Both the position numbers and the translations under genes were made by a program. DNA of 64,000 bases from Lachnoanaerobaculum sp. ICM7 (lineage in GTDB: Bacteria > Bacillota > Clostridia > Lachnospirales > Lachnospiraceae): positions 186,001 through 250,000 of the forward strand of contig NZ_ALJL01000023.1 in assembly GCF_000287675.1 (NCBI RefSeq). The letters are read 5' to 3'. This document shows, in pieces, positions 8,301 through 16,264 of this stretch. Under the pieces are notes generated by a model that saw nothing but the letters and a program-made list of their open reading frames with translations, had not been told where the DNA came from and did no database searches. Each line of letters begins with the position of its first letter. Positions within the stretch are counted from its first letter, which is position 1.

Positions 8301-9350
8301 TCACCTTCTCTCAAAAGCCAAATCAATGAGTTTGTCAATCAGCTCTTTCTTTCCTATACCTGCAGCCTCAAATAACATAGGATACATACTTATTGCGGTA
8401 AATCCGGGCATTGTATTTATCTCATTAAATACAATCTCTCCGTCTTCCCTTGCAAAGAAGTCCACTCTTGAAAGTCCAAATCCGTCCAAAGCTGTAAAAA
8501 TCTTTTTTGCACACTCAGGAAGTTTTTCTCTTACTCCGTCAGGAAGCTTTGAATCAAGCAATGTAAGTGAATCAAGCTTATATTTTGCATCGTAATCATA
8601 AAATGTTGCCGCAGATTTTATCTCACCCACTCCGCTTGCCATTACATCTCCCGGTTTACCAAGCACTCCACATTCCACCTCATGTCCAACTATAGTCTCT
8701 TCCACAAGAACTTTTCTGTCATGATTTAGAGCTTCTCTTATTCCGTTTTCCAGTTCCTCTCTGTTTGAAGCTTTTGATACACCTCTTGAAGAACCGGCAT
8801 TTGAAGGCTTTACAAATACAGGATAATCAAATCTGTTTTCAATCCTCTTTATTACTCCTTCAAAATCCTTCCTCGCTTCATAGTCAAGTACCGGCTCATA
8901 TGCGGCCTGTCTTATACCGAGCTTGTCAACTACAAGTTTTGTATAGAGCTTGTCCATACCTACGGCACTGGCCAAAACTCCACATCCTACATAGGGAATC
9001 TTTGCAAGTTCCAACAGCCCTTGAATAGTACCGTCTTCACCATAAAGTCCATGTAGCACAGGGAATACCACATCCATATGAATTTCTTTATATTCCCCAT
9101 CTGTCTCTACTATTATACACTTTTTTGTCGCATCAGGCAAAATAAATGCACTTGTTCTTGAATTAATCCAACTTCCGTCTTCCATTGAAGATATATTCTC
9201 AACCTTGAGCCATTTACCTTCCTTGGTGATACCGATTAAAATGAGCTCATATTTATCAGTATCCACCTGTTTTGATATATTGGTTGCAGATATTACAGAT
9301 ATCTCATGTTCAGAGGACTGTCCTCCGAATATTATCGCTAATTTCCTCAT
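8301..9350 (-). CDS. ddl: D-alanine--D-alanine ligase
   Basis: This 349-aa ATP-grasp enzyme joins two D-alanines for the peptidoglycan stem peptide. Visible hallmarks are the N-terminal FGGQSSEHEISVISA, the HGLYGEDGTIQGLLE loop, VKPSNAGSSRGVSK in the ATP-binding region and the C-terminal metal site FNEINTMPGFTAISMYP. The residue after EINT-MPGFT in this type usually goes with D-Ala-D-Ala specificity rather than D-Ala-D-Lac. The start codon overlaps the stop of the upstream gntR gene by one base (TAATG), indicating translational coupling. Confidence 0.95.
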   Translation of the reverse strand: MRKLAIIFGGQSSEHEISVISATNISKQVDTDKYELILIGITKEGKWLKVENISSMEDGSWINSRTSAFILPDATKKCIIVETDGEYKEIHMDVVFPVLHGLYGEDGTIQGLLELAKIPYVGCGVLASAVGMDKLYTKLVVDKLGIRQAAYEPVLDYEARKDFEGVIKRIENRFDYPVFVKPSNAGSSRGVSKASNREELENGIREALNHDRKVLVEETIVGHEVECGVLGKPGDVMASGVGEIKSAATFYDYDAKYKLDSLTLLDSKLPDGVREKLPECAKKIFTALDGFGLSRVDFFAREDGEIVFNEINTMPGFTAISMYPMLFEAAGIGKKELIDKLIDLAFERR

Positions 9351-10042
9351 TATTTTGTAGGTGTTTCCTTAATCTTCTTGGAAACATTGACCTCCTGATT
9401 ATTTATATGCTCGGCAATGATTCTCTTAGCCTCCGACTTGTCTCTACTCTTTAATGCCTTTAATATCATTTCATGCTCTTCCATAAGCTGATTTCTTGTT
9501 GCTTCAGCCTTTACATATTCAAGTCTGTAACGATACATCTGCTCACGTAGATTATTTATCATCTGAACCAACTTATCATTGCCTGTGCTTGTAAATATTA
9601 TATCATGAAATTTCTCATCTGCACGTGCAATATCAATAATATCTTTATTTTCTATTGAATCAACAAATTCCTCTTCAGCCTGCTCAAGCTCATTTAGCTC
9701 CTCATCCGTAATCTTTGTACATGAAAGTTCTATTGCAAGCTCCTCCAGGGCTCTTCTTACTTCCAGAGTATCTCTAAGATTCTTTTCGGTAATCCCTGCA
9801 ACCTCTGCACCCTTTCTCGGAATCATAAGCACAAGGCCTTCAAGTTCAAGCATTCTAATAGCTTCTCTTATAGGTGTTCTTGACACTCCAAGCTTCTTTG
9901 AGAGAGCTATCTCCATAAGTCTCTCACCCGGCTGCAACTCTCCTCTTAGAATTGCCTGTCTTAAAGTTTTAAAAACCACATCTCTCAGTGGCATATATTC
10001 ATCTCCATCTGCATGCGAAAAAGCTGTCATTGTATCCTCCAT
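9350..10042 (-). CDS. GntR-family transcriptional regulator, FCD (FadR-like) subfamily
   Basis: The 230-aa protein has an N-terminal winged helix (residues about 17-80: LRQAILRGELQPGERLMEIALSKKLGVSRTPIREA) and a C-terminal all-helical FCD domain. In FCD proteins a metal is held by Asp and His residues; DEKFHDIIF, EEHEMI and AEHINN carry plausible ligands. Such regulators respond to small carboxylic acids. Its place between ispE and ddl, one base from ddl, is unusual: it is embedded in a cell-envelope operon rather than beside a sugar-acid pathway, so its effector cannot be guessed. Confidence 0.88.
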   Translation of the reverse strand: MEDTMTAFSHADGDEYMPLRDVVFKTLRQAILRGELQPGERLMEIALSKKLGVSRTPIREAIRMLELEGLVLMIPRKGAEVAGITEKNLRDTLEVRRALEELAIELSCTKITDEELNELEQAEEEFVDSIENKDIIDIARADEKFHDIIFTSTGNDKLVQMINNLREQMYRYRLEYVKAEATRNQLMEEHEMILKALKSRDKSEAKRIIAEHINNQEVNVSKKIKETPTK

Positions 10043-10050
10043 ACATCTTT

Positions 10051-10929
10051 CTATAGCGTATTTGTAATCTGTATATAATTTATTCTATCGTCTCTTTCCA
10101 ATATCTCTTTGGTTTTTTGCATATCCTCATCATTTTCATAGATACCGAATATTGCGGTTCCGCTTCCACTCATAAGAGCTCCCAGACAATTATTCTCAAG
10201 CATTTTTTGCTTTATATCCGATATCAAAGGCAAAAGCTTTATGGAAGGTACCTCCAAAATATTATCAAGTCGCTTTGCAATTTTTTCTATCTTTGTCTTA
10301 TCGGCTTCATCACTCTCTATGACGGAAACCATTTCCCGTACATCTTTATGTTTAAAACCTGCCTTGTTAAGTCCTTCTATATCAAGACTCTCATATACCG
10401 TTTTTGTAGAAAGCCCCGCTTTCGGTTTTACTATTAAAAGTTTCATTTTAGGTAAGGGACTTAAGTGCCTAAGCTTTTCTCCGATTCCCCTTGCCAGTAC
10501 CGTTCCTCCCGTTATACAAAAAGGTATATCGGCACCAAGACTTGCTCCCAGTTCCAAAAGTCTCTCATCGCTTACGCCAAGTTTAAAAAGTTCATTCACC
10601 GCTTTTAATGTTGCCGCCGCATCCGCACTTCCACCTGCCATTCCGGCTTCCATCGGGATATTCTTCTCAAGCAAAACTTCAACACCAAAATCTTTACCGG
10701 TTTCATTTTGCAAAAGCACTATGGCCTTGTATATAAGATTGGTCTCATCCATTGCCAAATCCGTATTGTATGATTTAAGTAATATCTTTTTTTCTTCAAG
10801 TTCTTTTATTTCAAGTACGTCAAATATATCAACATTTGTCATAACCATTTCTACTTCATGGTAGCCGTTTTCTTTTCTTCTCAGTACGTCCAAGCATAAA
10901 TTAATTTTTGCAAATGCCCTTACTTTCAT
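10051..10929 (-). CDS. ispE: 4-diphosphocytidyl-2-C-methyl-D-erythritol kinase
   Basis: This 292-aa GHMP-superfamily kinase phosphorylates CDP-methylerythritol in the non-mevalonate isoprenoid pathway. The start VRAFAKINLCLDVLRRKENGYHE is the signature IspE opening; the ATP-binding glycine loop is PMEAGMAGGSADAAA and the third GHMP motif is LGALMSGSGTAIFG. It is the first gene of the minus-strand run ispE-gntR-ddl-murI and has its own consensus promoter at 10977-11005. The product feeds undecaprenyl phosphate synthesis, a logical partner for the wall genes downstream. Confidence 0.95.
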   Translation of the reverse strand: MKVRAFAKINLCLDVLRRKENGYHEVEMVMTNVDIFDVLEIKELEEKKILLKSYNTDLAMDETNLIYKAIVLLQNETGKDFGVEVLLEKNIPMEAGMAGGSADAAATLKAVNELFKLGVSDERLLELGASLGADIPFCITGGTVLARGIGEKLRHLSPLPKMKLLIVKPKAGLSTKTVYESLDIEGLNKAGFKHKDVREMVSVIESDEADKTKIEKIAKRLDNILEVPSIKLLPLISDIKQKMLENNCLGALMSGSGTAIFGIYENDEDMQKTKEILERDDRINYIQITNTL

Positions 10930-10976
10930 TCAATAAACCTCTGTATTTTACTGCCCCTAAAAATATTGTTCCTAAA

Positions 10977-11005
10977 ATTATACATTAAAATTTGTATAAA
11001 AACAA
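10977..11005 (-). promoter_or_regulatory. Promoter of ispE-gntR-ddl-murI
   Basis: On the minus strand, -35 TTGTTT (11000-11005) and -10 TATAAT (10977-10982) are separated by 17 nt and lie about 47 nt before the ispE ATG. A short inverted repeat (GTTAG / CTAAC, 11008-11023) followed by TGTTGTTTTT just upstream may be a weak terminator for the GNAT gene. Confidence 0.7.
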
Positions 11006-11083
11006 CAGTTAGGTTTTTCTAACCCGCATATACAACTAAACATCACTCTATTAAAATCAACCAAATGATTTAATACAAATATC

Positions 11084-11725
11084 CTAATTTTTGCTGAAGC
11101 ATTCATTTATTATCACTCCAAGTTTTTTAGCAAAATTAACAGATGCTATATTTGATTTGTCTATTTGTGCATATACATCAATTATTTTTAACGACTCTCT
11201 TAGGTAATCCAGTAAATATCTGCAAACTTTAAATGTGTATCCGCACCTTCGGTATCTTTCTTCAGTCATATATGAAATATAACATTTTCCGTCTTTATTA
11301 TAAAATCCTGCCAGACCCATGAACTCTTTATCGTTTTCAAATACATATAATCCATAGCCGTAAAAATCATAGTGAAGAGAAATATATTCCTGTAAGTCAT
11401 TTTTGGTTTTAAAAGGAAATTCCTTAAAAGAAGATAAAATTTCAAAGTCGTCGGGTCTCATCTCACGAATATTTATACCTTCCACTTTGCCTATATCAAA
11501 AGGCATACCCAAAGTTCTGTAGGCAACCTTCTTTATATATTCATCATCAATATCTCCAAGACTTTCCACTGCATATTTTGAAACCGATATATCTATATCT
11601 TCTTTACCAAGTATAGCAATTGTGGCTTTGTGGGAGTTAAATGCCTCCCACAAAGCCACATTCTCATCTGATATCAATATATCACAATGCTGTCCTGAAA
11701 TATTAACACTTTTCAGGAGCTTCAT
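11084..11725 (-). CDS. GNAT-family N-acetyltransferase
   Basis: The 213-aa protein has a poorly conserved N-terminal third and a C-terminal GNAT fold (about residues 85-213): IREMRPDDFEIL opens the domain, EFMGLAGFYNKDGKCYISYM forms the central strands, and EERYRRCGYTFKVCRYLLDYL is the acetyl-CoA loop and helix in degenerate form, followed by NIASVNFAKKLG. The acceptor is unknown. The start ATG lies inside the last codons of the cyclophilin gene (23-nt overlap), so the two are coupled. A perfect 16-bp inverted repeat lies within codons about 22-35. Confidence 0.75.
   Translation of the reverse strand: MKLLKSVNISGQHCDILISDENVALWEAFNSHKATIAILGKEDIDISVSKYAVESLGDIDDEYIKKVAYRTLGMPFDIGKVEGINIREMRPDDFEILSSFKEFPFKTKNDLQEYISLHYDFYGYGLYVFENDKEFMGLAGFYNKDGKCYISYMTEERYRRCGYTFKVCRYLLDYLRESLKIIDVYAQIDKSNIASVNFAKKLGVIINECFSKN
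11621..11660. repeat. Perfect 16-bp inverted repeat inside the GNAT coding sequence
   Basis: TGTGGCTTTGTGGGAG (11621-11636) and its exact reverse complement (11645-11660) flank an 8-nt spacer. It is fully within the reading frame, about 65 nt after the GNAT start, and encodes ALWEAFNSHKA. No T run follows on either strand, so it is not a simple terminator. Confidence 0.9.
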
Positions 11726-12221
11726 AAGTCTCGCCGAATGTATCCACTGTCATAGTTGCAATCTTCTGCTCTGTATTCGGTCTGTCATTGTAATCTGTAT
11801 CTACAGCCGCTATTTTATCTACTACATCCATTCCCTCGATTACCATTCCGAATGCAGCATATGCTCCGTCTAAATGAGGTGCATCCTGATGCATTATAAA
11901 GAACTGTGAACCTGCTGAATTTGGGCTCATAGCTCTTGCCATTGATATAACTCCTCTGCTATGTGCCAAATCATTCTGAAATCCGTTCTGGTTAAACTCT
12001 CCCTTTATTTGATAATCCGGACCACCCATTCCGTTTCCCTGTGGGCATCCGCCCTGTATCATAAATCCTGAAATTACTCTGTGGAATGTGAGTCCGTCAT
12101 AGAACTTCTCATTAATCAGGCTGATAAAGTTTCTTACAGTGTTTGGAGCCACCTCAGGATAAAGTTCGATTTTGATTACTGAGCCGTCTGTCATTGTTAA
12201 TGTTACTATTGGGTTTTTCAT
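11703..12221 (-). CDS. Cyclophilin-type peptidyl-prolyl cis-trans isomerase
   Basis: The 172-aa protein is a single cyclophilin domain with no signal peptide, so it should be a cytoplasmic prolyl isomerase. Recognisable motifs are FHRVISGFMIQGGCPQGNGMGG (active-site Arg and Phe in the first part), MARAMSPNSAGSQFFIMHQD and LDGAYAAFGMVIEGMDVVD. The start follows AAAGGAGAGAAAAC. It is the first gene of a two-gene unit with the overlapping GNAT gene and has a structured leader (12244-12283). Confidence 0.93.
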   Translation of the reverse strand: MKNPIVTLTMTDGSVIKIELYPEVAPNTVRNFISLINEKFYDGLTFHRVISGFMIQGGCPQGNGMGGPDYQIKGEFNQNGFQNDLAHSRGVISMARAMSPNSAGSQFFIMHQDAPHLDGAYAAFGMVIEGMDVVDKIAAVDTDYNDRPNTEQKIATMTVDTFGETYEAPEKC

Positions 12222-12243
12222 GTTTTCTCTCCTTTATAATCCC

Positions 12244-12283
12244 AATAAAGTCACTCGAATGTATGCATCCTTGTGACTTTATT
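12244..12283 (-). promoter_or_regulatory. Hairpin in the leader of the cyclophilin gene
   Basis: An 11-bp perfect stem (AATAAAGTCAC / GTGACTTTATT) with an 18-nt loop lies just upstream of the cyclophilin ribosome binding site, and a short GACC/GGTC hairpin precedes it. It has no T tract, so leader structure or mRNA stability is more likely than termination. A separate 8-bp inverted repeat (TCCTACTT / AAGTAGGA, about 12330-12356) between it and pyk may end the pyk message weakly. Confidence 0.45.
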
Positions 12284-12389
12284 TATAGGACCTCTACGGT
12301 CATTCATTTATCTGTATTTTACCATATTCCTACTTATTTTTGTATAAAAAAGTAGGATATTTTATTTGGTTTTTTATTTTATCTATTAA

Positions 12390-13826
12390 TTATTTTACTA
12401 TTTCTACCTGCATTGTATTTGTATATTTTGCAGGTCCTCTCTCAATTTTCTCAGGTATGATGCCTGCTGTAATTACTACAAGGTCATTTTCTTTAATGTA
12501 TTTTCCTGATTTTAATGTCTCAACTGAAGATGATATAAGCTCATCTGTAGTATCCGCTCTCTTTGCCCATACAGGAACTACACCGTAGAAAAGCTGCATC
12601 TGACGAACCGTTGAAATACTTGGACTCATTCCGTAAACAGGTATACTTGATCTCCACTTTGAAAGCATTCTTGTGGTAAATCCTGTAATTGAAGGTGCTA
12701 TGATTGCTTTTGCATCCAATTGGTCTGCTGTATATACTGCTGCATAGCCAACCTGATTTGAAATATTCTTCTTGTCCATCTTATTTACTTTTCTGCCTCT
12801 GTAAAGTGCATGATCAAGATGTATCTCAGTCTCTTTTGCTATCTTTACCATCATTTTAAGTGCCTCAAGAGGATACTTACCCATTGCGGACTCACCTGAA
12901 AGCATTATTGCATCGGTACCGTCATATATAGCATTTGCAACGTCTGAAACCTCGGCTCTTGTAGGTCTTGGATTTCTTATCATCGAATCAAGCATCTGTG
13001 TAGCTGTAATTACAGGCTTTCCTGCTACAGAACATTTTTCAATAATCTTTTTCTGTATAAAAGGCAATTTTGCGGCATCTATCTCAACACCCATATCACC
13101 TCTTGCAACCATTATACCGTCGCTTGCTTCAATGATATCATCCATATTTTCGATGCCTTCCTGGTTTTCAATCTTTGAAATAATCTGGATAGTTGAACCC
13201 TTCTCCTTTAATATTTCTCTAATCTGACGAACCGCATCTCCGTTTCTTATAAAGGAAGCCGCAATAAAATCAAATCCGTTGTCACAGGCAAACTTTACAT
13301 CTTCGATATCCTTATCTGTAAGTGCAGGCAACTTTATAGAGACTCCCGGTACATTCACACCCTTTTTCTCTCCAAGCTCGCCGCCGTTTAGAATTTTAGT
13401 ATGTATATCGGATCCTTCAACAGCTTCTACCTCAAGCTCGATAAGACCGTCATCTATAAGTATCCTGTCTCCCGCCTTTACATCATCGTTAAGACCGCTG
13501 TAATTGATAAAGCCTTTCTTATCATTTCCTACACATTCGTTTATTGTGAGTGTATATTCATTTCCGGCTACTAATGTTACCTTCTGACCGCCTTCAAGTA
13601 AACCTGTTCTTATTTCAGGACCCTTTGTATCAAGAAGAGCCGCAACATGCTTTCCTGTCTCTTCTCTTACTTCTCTCAGTATATTCAGTCTGCCCAGATG
13701 CTCCTCATAATCGCCATGTGAAAAATTGAATCTGGCAACATCCATTCCTGCAATCGCCATATCTTTCATAAGTTTTTTATCGTTTGTGTTTGGACCCATG
13801 GTACAGATAATCTTTGTTCTCTTCAT
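12390..13826 (-). CDS. pyk: Pyruvate kinase
   Basis: The 478-aa glycolytic enzyme transfers phosphate from phosphoenolpyruvate to ADP. Seen motifs: RTKIICTMGPNTND at the N-terminus, MDVARFNFSHGD, LLDTKGPEIRTG, the catalytic segment IISKIENQEGIENMDDIIEASDGIMVARGDMGVE (read in parts) with its active Lys, and MLDSMIRNPRPTRAEVSDVANA. A C-terminal regulatory domain follows (from about residue 350). It lacks the extra C-terminal PEP-utiliser-like domain of Bacillus pyruvate kinases. The gene is monocistronic with its own promoter at 13857-13885. Confidence 0.97.
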   Translation of the reverse strand: MKRTKIICTMGPNTNDKKLMKDMAIAGMDVARFNFSHGDYEEHLGRLNILREVREETGKHVAALLDTKGPEIRTGLLEGGQKVTLVAGNEYTLTINECVGNDKKGFINYSGLNDDVKAGDRILIDDGLIELEVEAVEGSDIHTKILNGGELGEKKGVNVPGVSIKLPALTDKDIEDVKFACDNGFDFIAASFIRNGDAVRQIREILKEKGSTIQIISKIENQEGIENMDDIIEASDGIMVARGDMGVEIDAAKLPFIQKKIIEKCSVAGKPVITATQMLDSMIRNPRPTRAEVSDVANAIYDGTDAIMLSGESAMGKYPLEALKMMVKIAKETEIHLDHALYRGRKVNKMDKKNISNQVGYAAVYTADQLDAKAIIAPSITGFTTRMLSKWRSSIPVYGMSPSISTVRQMQLFYGVVPVWAKRADTTDELISSSVETLKSGKYIKENDLVVITAGIIPEKIERGPAKYTNTMQVEIVK

Positions 13827-13856
13827 TTCTTTTCCTCTTTATTTTTATAAGCGTAA

Positions 13857-13902
13857 ATACTACCACTCATTTTTAAATGTATCAAGATATATTTAAAAAT
13901 GA
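13857..13902 (-). promoter_or_regulatory. pyk promoter overlapped by an AT-rich palindrome
   Basis: On the minus strand, -35 TTGATA (13880-13885) and -10 TAGTAT (13857-13862) have a 17-nt spacer. A 12-bp inverted repeat (TCATTTTTAAAT / ATTTAAAAATGA, 13867-13878 and 13891-13902) covers the spacer and the region upstream of -35, so it could be an operator. Confidence 0.5.
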
Positions 13903-13941
13903 ACGGCAAACCAATAATACTTCAAAATACGGATGTAAACT

Positions 13942-14763
13942 CTATTCCACATGAATATGTGTATATAAATGGTCTGAGCAATACTCCAAATTCCCCTTAC
14001 ATTTAGAACAGAATCTAAACTCCAGTGTATCGTCATCTTTTTCGGTTCTTCCACAAACCGCACATTTATGTATCGACTCTCCTGCCGGTCTTATTTTGGC
14101 CGCCTTTTTAAATTTCGCCCTTCCGGCTATACTCTTCGGTGATATTCTATACCAATTTCTTGTAAGTAAATAGAATATTACAAAGTTAAACAAGCTAAGC
14201 CCTATTGATACCTTTGTAATGACGCCACCCATTATAAAGCTATATGCTTCAATAAGTAAATATACAAATGCCAAATATTTTGCCTTTATCGGTAGTACAA
14301 AGTATACATAAAAGCTCATCTCAGGATAAGTTACGGCAAAAGCCAAAAATATTGACATATTAAGGCTGTCGGGTGTTAGAGGATAATAACTTACAAAATC
14401 TCCGTATATTGCATACAGCACAAATGCTCCGACAATAAGGAAGAAATATCCCATAAACATATAGAGATTAAATCTGAAACTTCCCCAAACCCTTTCAAGA
14501 TTGCTTCCGAGATTATAATACAAATACAGCATTATAGCTCCGAAAAATATACTTTGATCCGGTGCATACATAGTCCATGTAAGAATTCTCCACACCTGAC
14601 CCGAGAGTATTTTAGGTATATCCAGTGATAAATAATTATAATATATTTCTATATTTATCAGAGATATAGCAAAACCTATACTATATAATACAGTCAAATA
14701 CATCATCAAATTTTTGATAGCGTACCTGCCGATTTTTCTTTCCAATTTTTCTAAAAAACCCAT
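13942..14763 (-). CDS. Rhomboid-like membrane protein with C-terminal zinc ribbon (probable pseudoprotease)
   Basis: The 273-aa protein has about six hydrophobic segments between residues 20 and 205, with the layout of the rhomboid/derlin fold (SGQVWRILTWTMYAP, then YLYYNLGSNLERVWGS). No GxSG nucleophile motif or partner His is visible, so catalysis is unlikely. The cytosolic tail (from about 225) holds CAVCG, then CSKCKG, then CSDH and HIH, a treble-clef or zinc-ribbon pattern able to bind two zinc ions. The combination suggests a membrane adaptor or quality-control factor, which is inference. Confidence 0.65.
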   Translation of the reverse strand: MGFLEKLERKIGRYAIKNLMMYLTVLYSIGFAISLINIEIYYNYLSLDIPKILSGQVWRILTWTMYAPDQSIFFGAIMLYLYYNLGSNLERVWGSFRFNLYMFMGYFFLIVGAFVLYAIYGDFVSYYPLTPDSLNMSIFLAFAVTYPEMSFYVYFVLPIKAKYLAFVYLLIEAYSFIMGGVITKVSIGLSLFNFVIFYLLTRNWYRISPKSIAGRAKFKKAAKIRPAGESIHKCAVCGRTEKDDDTLEFRFCSKCKGNLEYCSDHLYTHIHVE

Positions 14764-14903
14764 CGCACTCCTTTCCTACATCTATTTTTTGATGGACTTT
14801 GTGTATTAAAGCCTTTTGCCAAAGAACACGCGCCTATTATAACATTTATACTGCTTGTATGTAAATGATTTGAGTTCTTAGTATACACCTAAAAATATTT
14901 TTG

Positions 14904-14932
14904 TTGACATAAGAAAATTTTTATATTAGAAT
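14904..14932 (+). promoter_or_regulatory. Promoter of the aroF-trp operon
   Basis: Consensus -35 TTGACA (14904-14909), 17-nt spacer and -10 TAGAAT (14927-14932). Transcription should begin near 14938-14940, at the 5' end of the T-box leader. The 180 nt between this operon and the divergent rhomboid-like gene hold no other recognised element. Confidence 0.8.
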
Positions 14933-14939
14933 TCAAAAA

Positions 14940-15231
14940 AATAATCAAACCGTTGATATGGAGATAAAGTTAGTCATGACTTCACAGAGAGTCCGGGAAG
15001 GTGAGAGCCGGATAAGAAACAGTCTAGCAAATGGACCATGGAGGGTGTAGTCAAATGCTTCGGCAAAGTATACTACAACGTACGCATACGTCAGTTGCAA
15101 GGGATATGTAGGTATCTTAAAGTGCACAGGTCATACTGTGAATCAAGGTGGCACCGCGATTTTTTATTGTTGAAATTTCGTCCTTGACAAATATCAGCCT
15201 TTTTAGGTTTTTATTTGTCAGGGACTTTTTT
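14940..15231 (+). promoter_or_regulatory. T-box riboswitch with a UGG (tryptophan) specifier
   Basis: This is a tRNA-sensing leader of about 290 nt. Stem I carries the distal-loop sequences AGAGAGTCCGGGAAGGTGAG and GCCGG; its base is formed by TGACT (14977-14981) with AGTCA (15049-15053). In the 3' side of the specifier loop, AAATGGACC supplies UGG followed by A (TGG at 15032-15034), the Trp codon. The T-box consensus AATCAAGGTGGCACCGCG is at 15141-15158. A terminator hairpin follows at 15179-15231. Uncharged tRNA-Trp should pair with both the specifier and the T-box, open the terminator and switch on aroF and the trp genes. Confidence 0.93.
15179..15231 (+). terminator. T-box-controlled intrinsic terminator
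   Basis: The stem is formed by GTCC-TTGACAAATA and TATTTGTCA-GGGAC (15180-15194 with 15211-15225) followed by six T. It ends 20 nt before the aroF start codon and is the OFF structure of the T-box. Confidence 0.88.
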
Positions 15232-15249
15232 ATTTACTCAGGAGGACTT

Positions 15250-16263
15250 ATGGTTTTTATATTAAAAGCAGGCATCAGTGAAGAGGCGATACAAAACTTT
15301 AGAAAAGAATTTGAAGATATAGGATTTGATACAATATATGCACCCGGAACAGAACATACGGCAGTTTGCTTAATCGGGAACACTTCAAAAATAGATATGG
15401 ACACCATTGTGGCAACTCATCCGATAGTTGACTATGGAAAAAGGGTTACAGAAATATATAAAGCGGCAGGCAGAACCGTTCATCCTGATGATACCGTCAT
15501 AAAGGTAAACGATATCAGTATAGGTACCGGAACATTTACCGTTATTGCAGGACCTTGCAGTGTGGAAACAAGCGAACAGATTACAATGGTCGCAAGAAGT
15601 GTTAAAGACAGTGGAGCTGTAATACTTCGTGGAGGCGCATTTAAACCGAGAACTTCTCCTTATGCTTTCCAGGGACTTGGCAAGGAAGGAATTGACTTTT
15701 TGGAAAGTGCCAAGGCCGCAGTAAATATTCCGATTATTTCAGAGGTAATGAATCAGACACAGTTACCGCTGTTTGAGAATGTTGACATTATTCAAATCGG
15801 TGCAAGAAATATGCAAAACTTTGATTTACTTAAAGAAGTCGGAAAGTTGAAAAAACCTATACTTTTAAAGCGTGGGCTTTGTAACACTGTTGAGGAATTC
15901 CTTATGAGCGCCGAATATATCATGGCTTCCGGCAATGAAAATGTCATACTCTGTGAGCGAGGTATCAGAACCTTTGAAACCGCCACAAGAAATACTTTGG
16001 ACCTTGGAGCAGTCGCACTTTTAAAAGAGAAAACTCATCTTCCGGTGTTGGTTGATCCAAGTCATGCGGTAGGTATCAGATCACTCGTACCGCCGCTTGC
16101 AAAAGCAGCACTTGCTGTAGGTGCAGACGGTATTATGGTTGAAGTACACAATGATCCCGCAAAGGCATTATGTGACGGTGCACAATCACTTGACCTTGAT
16201 CAGTTTGCAGCGCTTATGGATGAAATCAAAAAAAGAGTTGTACTTGAAGGAAGGACATTATAG
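15250..16263 (+). CDS. aroF: 3-deoxy-7-phosphoheptulonate (DAHP) synthase, KDO8P-synthase-like type with ferredoxin-like N-domain
   Basis: The 337-aa enzyme condenses phosphoenolpyruvate and erythrose 4-phosphate, the entry to the shikimate pathway. Residues 1-70 form a small ferredoxin-like regulatory domain; the barrel begins at about 90 and includes VIAGPCSVET, LRGGAFKPRTSPYAFQG, QIGARNMQNFDLL, ILLKRG and VDPSHAVGIR, with the metal ligands expected for the group. ATG 15250 follows CAGGAGGACTT. Under Trp T-box control it is a tryptophan-dedicated DAHP synthase. It is adjacent to trpE, one base between. Confidence 0.93.
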   Translation: MVFILKAGISEEAIQNFRKEFEDIGFDTIYAPGTEHTAVCLIGNTSKIDMDTIVATHPIVDYGKRVTEIYKAAGRTVHPDDTVIKVNDISIGTGTFTVIAGPCSVETSEQITMVARSVKDSGAVILRGGAFKPRTSPYAFQGLGKEGIDFLESAKAAVNIPIISEVMNQTQLPLFENVDIIQIGARNMQNFDLLKEVGKLKKPILLKRGLCNTVEEFLMSAEYIMASGNENVILCERGIRTFETATRNTLDLGAVALLKEKTHLPVLVDPSHAVGIRSLVPPLAKAALAVGADGIMVEVHNDPAKALCDGAQSLDLDQFAALMDEIKKRVVLEGRTL

Positions 16264-16264
16264 T

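Noticed and set aside
15148-15249. N-terminal extension of the DAHP synthase
   Set aside because: These codons lie in the T-box antiterminator/terminator; the GGAGG-preceded ATG at 15250 matches the family start.
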